DNA of 64,000 bases. It comes from Phylloscopus collybita. Its lineage: Eukaryota; Chordata; Aves; Passeriformes; Phylloscopidae. The notes under the pieces are model-generated. The model searched no databases and was not told where the DNA came from. It saw only the letters and a program-made list of their open reading frames with translations. The stretch covers positions 11,532,501 through 11,596,500 of the forward strand of contig JAJNNQ010000001.1 in the NCBI GenBank assembly GCA_027886175.1, written 5' to 3'. The position numbers were made by a program, and so were the translations under genes. Every line of letters begins with the position of its first letter. The stretch's first letter is position 1. Positions 59,301-64,000 of this stretch are shown in pieces.

Positions 59301-59731
59301 TCATTAATGGGCGAGGGAGGAAGGGAGAGGAGGAAGGAAGGTGCGTGATTTAGTGAGCATGGTGTCACGGGTGGTGTCAGCACCCCCAGCAGCTGCAGGC
59401 GGGCCGGGAGCGGGGCACAGAGCCGGGCACCGCCTGCCCGGGTGCTGAGCCCCGTGCCCGCCTGGGGCCGGGGCACAGCCGGGCCCACCGGGCCACCCTG
59501 CGGGGCACCCAGCAGATGGGCCACAGCAAACTGGGCTCGGGGGAGAGGGAAAAGGGCCAGAGGGCAGCGCCAGGGGCAGGCTGCAGTGAGCTGCCCGGTT
59601 TGGCTGCCCGGTGCCTCTGGCACCCCCGGGGGGCAGAGCAGGGCCTGGGGTGCTGGGGGTGGATGGGGCTGTGGTGTGGGGCTGGGTGTGTGCGTGAGAT
59701 GGGGGCTGCACAGGGGTGGGGCGGTGGCTGT
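59301..59731. other. GC-rich unique DNA, no gene seen
   Basis: Starts with a purine-rich GGAGGAAGGGAGAGGAGGAA run (about 59313), then CpG-containing GC-rich sequence. Confidence 0.35.
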
Positions 59732-60040
59732 GGGATGGGATGGGATGGGATGGGATGGGATGGGATGGGATGGGATGGGGGGCCGGGGGTGGTGGCAGCG
59801 GCTGTGGGATGGGATGGGATGGGATGGGATGGGATGGGATGGGATGGGATGGGATGGGATGGGATGGGATGGGATGGGATGGGATGGGATGGGGGGCCGG
59901 GGGTGGTGGCAGCGGCTGTGGGATGGGATGGGATGGGATGGGATGGGATGGGATGGGATGGGATGGGATGGGATGGGATGGGATGGGCTGGGCTGGGCTG
60001 GGATGGGATGAGGGGCCGGGGGTGGTGGCGGTGGCTGTGG
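59732..60040. repeat. Compound (GGGAT)n array with 29-bp spacers
   Basis: Blocks of GGGAT x9 (59732-59776), x17 (59806-59890) and x13 followed by GGGCT x3 and GGGAT x2 (59920-60009), each followed by a G-rich spacer (GGGGGGCCGGGGGTGGTGGC...). The spacers at 59777-59805 and 59891-59919 are identical over 29 bp; a third at 60010-60038 is diverged. The second-order period is about 114-119 bp. Plus is rich in GGG runs and therefore quadruplex-prone. Confidence 0.96.
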
Positions 60041-60540
60041 GAGGGTGGCTGGAGGCGGGGGAGGGCGGTGTGGGCAGGGGTGGGTGGTGGGTGGGCACAT
60101 CGTGGCTTGGGAGCAGCCACCAGCGGTCGGGGGGTGTTTCTAGAGCCGCTGTTGCCATGGCAACCCCGCTCCGATCATATCATCGCCAGGAAAAAGCAGC
60201 TTTATTATCAACACAGATCTTCCCAAATTAACCCTTCCGCGGCCACCTGGCTCCAGGCTGCTGCCGGCCCAGCCGGGTGCCGCCAGCCCCCCCTGCCCTG
60301 CCTGGCTGCTGCAGGCTGCAGTGGGGCCGGGCTGGGCTCCCTGCTCCGCACTGCCCCCTCCCACCGCCACGGGAGCGCTGGAGCATCCCTGGGGGCCTTT
60401 CCAATCACAAACACTTCTTGTTGGCCACGGGAGTAGCAGAGCTCCAGGGCGCCCATGGAAGCGGTGTGGGAGCCCTGGCAGATGGAGCAGGTGGAGGGAG
60501 GGGCAGGAGCTCGGCTCCCAGCCCACCTACCCCACCCAGC
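60041..60540. other. GC-rich unique DNA around an X-box
   Basis: GC-rich except for an AT-leaning core at about 60165-60235, just after the X-box. No exon recognised. Confidence 0.35.
60151..60164. promoter_or_regulatory. Exact RFX X-box palindrome
   Basis: GTTGCCATGGCAAC is a perfect 14-bp inverted repeat and the ideal dimer site of RFX-family factors, which commonly act at ciliary gene promoters. It lies next to a GC-rich block and a G-rich array. Confidence 0.6.
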
Positions 60541-60930
60541 TCTGCAGAGTGCGGGAGAGATGTATTTCTCCCCTGAAAAGATTACTGCTAATTCTCTGTA
60601 CGGATGTTCCCTGACCCTTCCTGTGGCCTCCAGATGCATCCATGAGAGATAAATAATGGTAACGAGCAGCAGGGAGGGGGTCAGGGTAGCACACTGCAGG
60701 CACCACAGGAGGAGTGTGGTGGGGGTGTTTGGAAGGGGCCTGGAGCTGCCCCTCACCTCGTGGGGACCTCACGCCTGCTCCCCGGCTGCACACCCAGCAC
60801 GGCCCTCCTGATCACCAGAGGCTGCAGGCAGAGAGCCTTGGACAAATCAATTAGATTGCTACTGTATATTGATTAATAATACCCATGGCTATAAAAATAT
60901 AATTGATTGCCTGAAGAGGAGCAGAGGTAA
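60541..60930. other. Candidate conserved noncoding blocks
   Basis: Two AT-leaning segments (about 60545-60660 and 60835-60930) separated by GC-richer DNA. The second contains ATTGATTAATAAT and AATTGATTG, resembling PBX/HOX-type sites. Confidence 0.35.
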
Positions 60931-61500
60931 TGTAGAGACCAGACAGAAAACCTGTCTGAAGAGTGATCAATACTTGCATTCAGGAAACTCACCCAGGAGT
61001 ATAATTGGACAAAGCTTGGGCCAAACTGAGCACGGGGAAAATGATTTTGCTAACAACCAGACACCAGGAAGCTTGCAAGACTGGCTGCATCACTCCTGGG
61101 AGAGCTATAGCCATGCCAGCTCCAGTAACATGTCCCGTTTTCCTGTCTCTTGGTGAAGGATGCAAAATTGCAAACTTTGTTTTCTCAACCAGCCTGAATG
61201 CTGCACTGGACTGAGCATCCTCCCACTCAGGACAGCCCCAGGACTCCTCCCAAACACAACAATCCCAGGGATGCTTCCCAGCTGCTCCTGAGTCTTGGCA
61301 ATGTTTCACTGCTGCCTCAGGGACGCGCTGAGCTGGCCCTGCCCAGACCAAGCTGGCTGTGTGCTGTGGGAAGTGCTGTCCAGCCTGGTGCCAGGCACAC
61401 CCCAGCCTCACAGAGGGCACTGTGCTTAGCAAAGGCACACAGCCAGATTACAAAATGCAATGAAATACTTAAAAGCTGCCCTCCAGACTAAAGTAAATCA
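60931..61500. other. Unique DNA, no gene seen
   Basis: Balanced composition, no exon or repeat recognised. Confidence 0.35.
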
Positions 61501-61680
61501 GACATGACTTTGACAAGGTGAAACCAAAGTGATGAAACCAATCCATTGTGCTTGGGGAATCGATCTCCCCGGCAGGGAGTAGAGAGGCCATCGATTCACA
61601 GCCTCAGCAGTCAGGAATGTCAAGCTGCCTGATCTAAATTTCTATATGCATCACTCCAGATTAAATGATGGAGGAACACG
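61501..61680. other. Candidate conserved noncoding block
   Basis: Contains CCAATCCATTGTGC (CCAAT plus a SOX-like CATTGTG) and ATCGAT twice. Noncoding; composition and motif based. Confidence 0.3.
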
Positions 61681-63420
61681 TGTGCAGGCATCCCCTTGCC
61701 CAGCCTAACCTCGCCAGGTGGCACCAGCACAGACCTGCCAGGCCAGGCAGAAGAAGCAGGTGACATGCAGCCTCCTCTTGCCTCACCTGGCAGCAGCAGG
61801 TGCGTGCCTGGCTCCTCTTGGACCTCCACAGTGCAGACCCCAAACAGCACAGCCAGCCAGAGGGGCTGCCTGTGAGGGGAACCCCCTCTGCAGTGGGGCC
61901 AGGTGGGTGCAAAGACCCCGACCACCCACACCTGCCCCAGTGTGGGGAGGCTGCATTTCCGTCTCACTGCGCAAAGCAGTGCAGTAATTAAGATTTCATT
62001 CTTAAAAATTAAATATTTATCTGCAAACATGATCTCTGGCTGCGAGAAGCCGGGCCTGCAGCAGCAGGGGAGGCTGAGGGCCGTGCCCAGCCCGGGCCGG
62101 GGGTCCGGCCCGTCAGGCGTGACACCGCGCGGTGGGGCCGGCGCCGCCGGCCGCTCTGTCACTGTCACAGCCAGCCAGGCCATTAGTTTTGTCAGTCTGA
62201 GAATAAAGAGCCGTCTCTGGGGAGAGATGGAAAAACTCGATCCAGCTCCCAGCAGCCCTGAGGGGGTTGTGTTTTACCATTTCTTTATGACTTACCAGCT
62301 GGAACATGAGCAGGCTGAGCCGACGCGAGTGGCAGGACCATTTTCTGCTTCCAGCTCCCACCGGGAGCCTGTGACAGAACATCAGGGACCAGAGCGGGAG
62401 GCTGAGGAGCTGAGGAACAGATTGAGGGAGGGTGGAGGGAGGGAGGCAGTGAGGGAGGGAGGGAAGTTGGTGGTTTTCCATCGTGCCAAATCCGAAACAC
62501 CTCTGGCACGTGCCTGGCCCATCCCAGCCCCATCCCACAGTGAGGGGGCTGCTCTGTGCCCCCAGCCTGGGCTGGGACAGGCTCTGCAGGGAAAGGGAGA
62601 CTCGTGGAAAAGGTCCCTCTGCTTGGGGGCAGGAATGTTTGGGTGGGATCACCTCTCCAGGGCTGGCTCTTGAGCTGGTCTTGGGCCAGTCCAGCAAGGA
62701 GTAGCAAACTGCTCCTGGCACCCAGCTGGGATGGCCGTGCTCGTGTCATGCATGCAAATCTGTGTGCAAATATGTCCTGCCTCTGGACTCAGAAAAACCA
62801 GGAGTCATCAGAACAAATAAGGTTTGCCACAAACACCTTTTTTTTTCACCCACCCAAGGAGTGAATTGCTATTTTGCAGCAGTTATGGCTCATGATGCAT
62901 TTAACCCTTTCAGTAAAAGGGCTCCACTGTATAGAGATGATGAGCAGCAGCACAGCATGGCTGGGACCCCTGTCCCTATGAACCAAGCTGCAGGCATCCC
63001 CAGATCTTCTCCATGTCACCAAACATCCTTTTCTTTATTTCCATCATTTTTCCTGCTTTAACACACAGCTGTGGCACAGCTCTCAGAGCACCTGTGTGCG
63101 TGAGGACCTGGCCACTCTGTCCCAGGATGGTGCCACCTGGTTCTGGGACACACCATGGAGGCATTTCCAGGGCTGAGCCAGGCACTGGGGTTGTATTCTT
63201 GCCTCTGGGTTCAGCCTCTGGGAGGCTCTGCAGAAGTGCCTGGGCAGTTGTCTCTTGAGGAAATGTCCCTTGGGGGCCCTTTCTTCCAAACAGCTGGGGT
63301 GGAATGCTGTGGTCAGGAGCAGGGGGCACCTGCCTGAGGTGGGGCTATAAAGCCACTTAGGGAGTCTGAAACTCTTGGAGGGGAAGCTGCCTGTGATGGA
63401 CTGGGGAAGCAGGCTGGTAT
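61681..63420. other. Mixed unique DNA, no gene seen
   Basis: Includes an AT-rich element candidate at about 61980-62040, a CpG-rich patch at 62040-62160, a GGGA-rich purine run at 62424-62463 and an octamer ATGCAAAT near 62753. Overlapping frames lack domains. Confidence 0.35.
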
Positions 63421-63587
63421 CAGGCAAATAATCCCCTCATTAGTCTTCTGCAGAGCGGGAGATAAGGCAGCGGAAGGGGCAGCTGCTCCCTGGCTGGGCG
63501 CTGGCTCCAGGGCTGACAGTGCCACCTCCGGGGGGCTGCCCGGGACCCCCAGTGCTGGCTCCGGGGCCCGGGGCACAGAGCCCTGCC
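63421..63587. other. GC-rich flank of the 33-bp array
   Basis: GC-rich unique sequence, no gene seen. Confidence 0.35.
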
Positions 63588-63752
63588 CATCCCGGCAGAG
63601 CCGGGGCTGCCCCCGGAGCCCATCCCGAGAGAGCCGGGGCTGCCCCCGGAGCCCATCCCGAGAGAGCCGGGGCTGCCCCCGGAGCCCATCCCGAGAGAGC
63701 CGGGGCTGCCCCCGGAGCCCATCCCGAGAGAGCCGGGGCTGCCCCCGGAGCC
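63588..63752. repeat. 33-bp minisatellite, 5 exact-length copies
   Basis: Five units of exactly 33 bp beginning CATCCCGAGAGAGCCGGGG (first unit has GGCAGAG). Units 2-5 are essentially identical. Because 33 is divisible by 3 each frame encodes an 11-residue repeat, for example Gly-Ser-Gly-Gly-Ser-Pro-Gly-Ser-Leu-Gly-Met on minus. No flanking domain suggests a real protein. Confidence 0.95.
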
Positions 63753-64000
63753 CGCCCCGCTGGCCTGGGGGACGCCTGGAGCCGTTCTACAAAAAACACC
63801 AGGCTCGGATAAACAACCAGCTCCCAGGCTGGTACGAGCTTCTAAATTATTCGCTTCTCTTCAACCTCACAAAATCCATTTGCAGTTATTTGCAGCAATT
63901 CCGAGCAAGGCACAGGCTCCCCACACCCCGGAAAAAGGAAGCAATCCTGGCACATGGTAATTGTTTATGCAAAATAAACCTTCGCTGCCAATGACTGGCA
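63753..64000. other. Candidate conserved noncoding block at window end
   Basis: From about 63830 the sequence is AT-leaning and complex, with CTAAATTATTCGC and TTTATGCAAAATAAAC strings. Truncated by the window edge. Confidence 0.35.

Noticed and set aside
59732..60040. Interstitial telomere repeat
   Set aside because: The unit is GGGAT (5 bp), not the vertebrate telomere hexamer TTAGGG, and no TTAGGG run is present.

Overview
The window looks like noncoding DNA from a bird, most likely a songbird. The evidence is two truncated CR1 LINEs in opposite orientations (about 24920-25109 on plus and 42967-43352 on minus) with the standard avian CR1 3' sequence, a compact solo retroviral LTR (18359-18684, minus) with a 6-bp target-site duplication, and a strong alternation between AT-rich unique blocks and GC-rich, CpG-rich, minisatellite-laden DNA. 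I found no protein-coding exon, tRNA, rRNA or other RNA gene that I can support. The long open frames in the window all run through tandem repeats or GC-rich DNA, where stop codons are rare in every frame.

Layout. From 0 to about 20 kb the DNA is mostly unique. It holds one 11-12-bp minisatellite (2411-2800), two polypyrimidine microsatellites (5656-5821 and 11769-11844), an A27 tract, an L2-type reverse transcriptase relic (14178-14528), a CpG-rich block between AT-rich blocks (16951-17440) and the solo LTR. From 20 to 44 kb there is a 38-bp minisatellite (22707-23337), a plus-strand CR1, a perfect 17-bp hairpin (30259-30301), a 19-bp minisatellite with an exact 245-bp internal duplication (30438-31314), a (ACGGC)12 array, three more minisatellites (about 32.9, 35.6 and 42.3 kb) and a minus-strand CR1. 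From 44 to 64 kb the DNA is richest in CpG and tandem arrays: a 20-21-bp array at 44.75 kb, a 56-bp palindrome-bearing array at 48.6 kb, an 18-bp array at 52.4 kb, a 1.24-kb CACCC-type array at 53.4 kb, an 11-bp GCCAA array at 58.5 kb, a compound (GGGAT)n array at 59.7 kb and a 33-bp array at 63.6 kb. Tandem arrays add up to roughly a tenth of the window.

Between the arrays lie many 150-900-bp AT-rich, repeat-free blocks that look like conserved noncoding elements of a regulatory gene desert. This is judged from composition and motif content only; no alignment was possible. Recognisable motifs include an exact RFX X-box palindrome (60151-60164) with near-matches elsewhere, three ATGCAAAT octamers within 650 bp (46090-46740), a near-consensus REST/RE1 17-mer (40565-40581) and a CTCF-like core (52785-52802). 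My reading is an intergenic, probably enhancer-bearing domain on a GC-rich avian chromosome arm. The target gene cannot be named from this sequence. I did not find a clearly new biological system; the best leads are the open L2 fragment, the higher-order repeat structures and the motif clusters.
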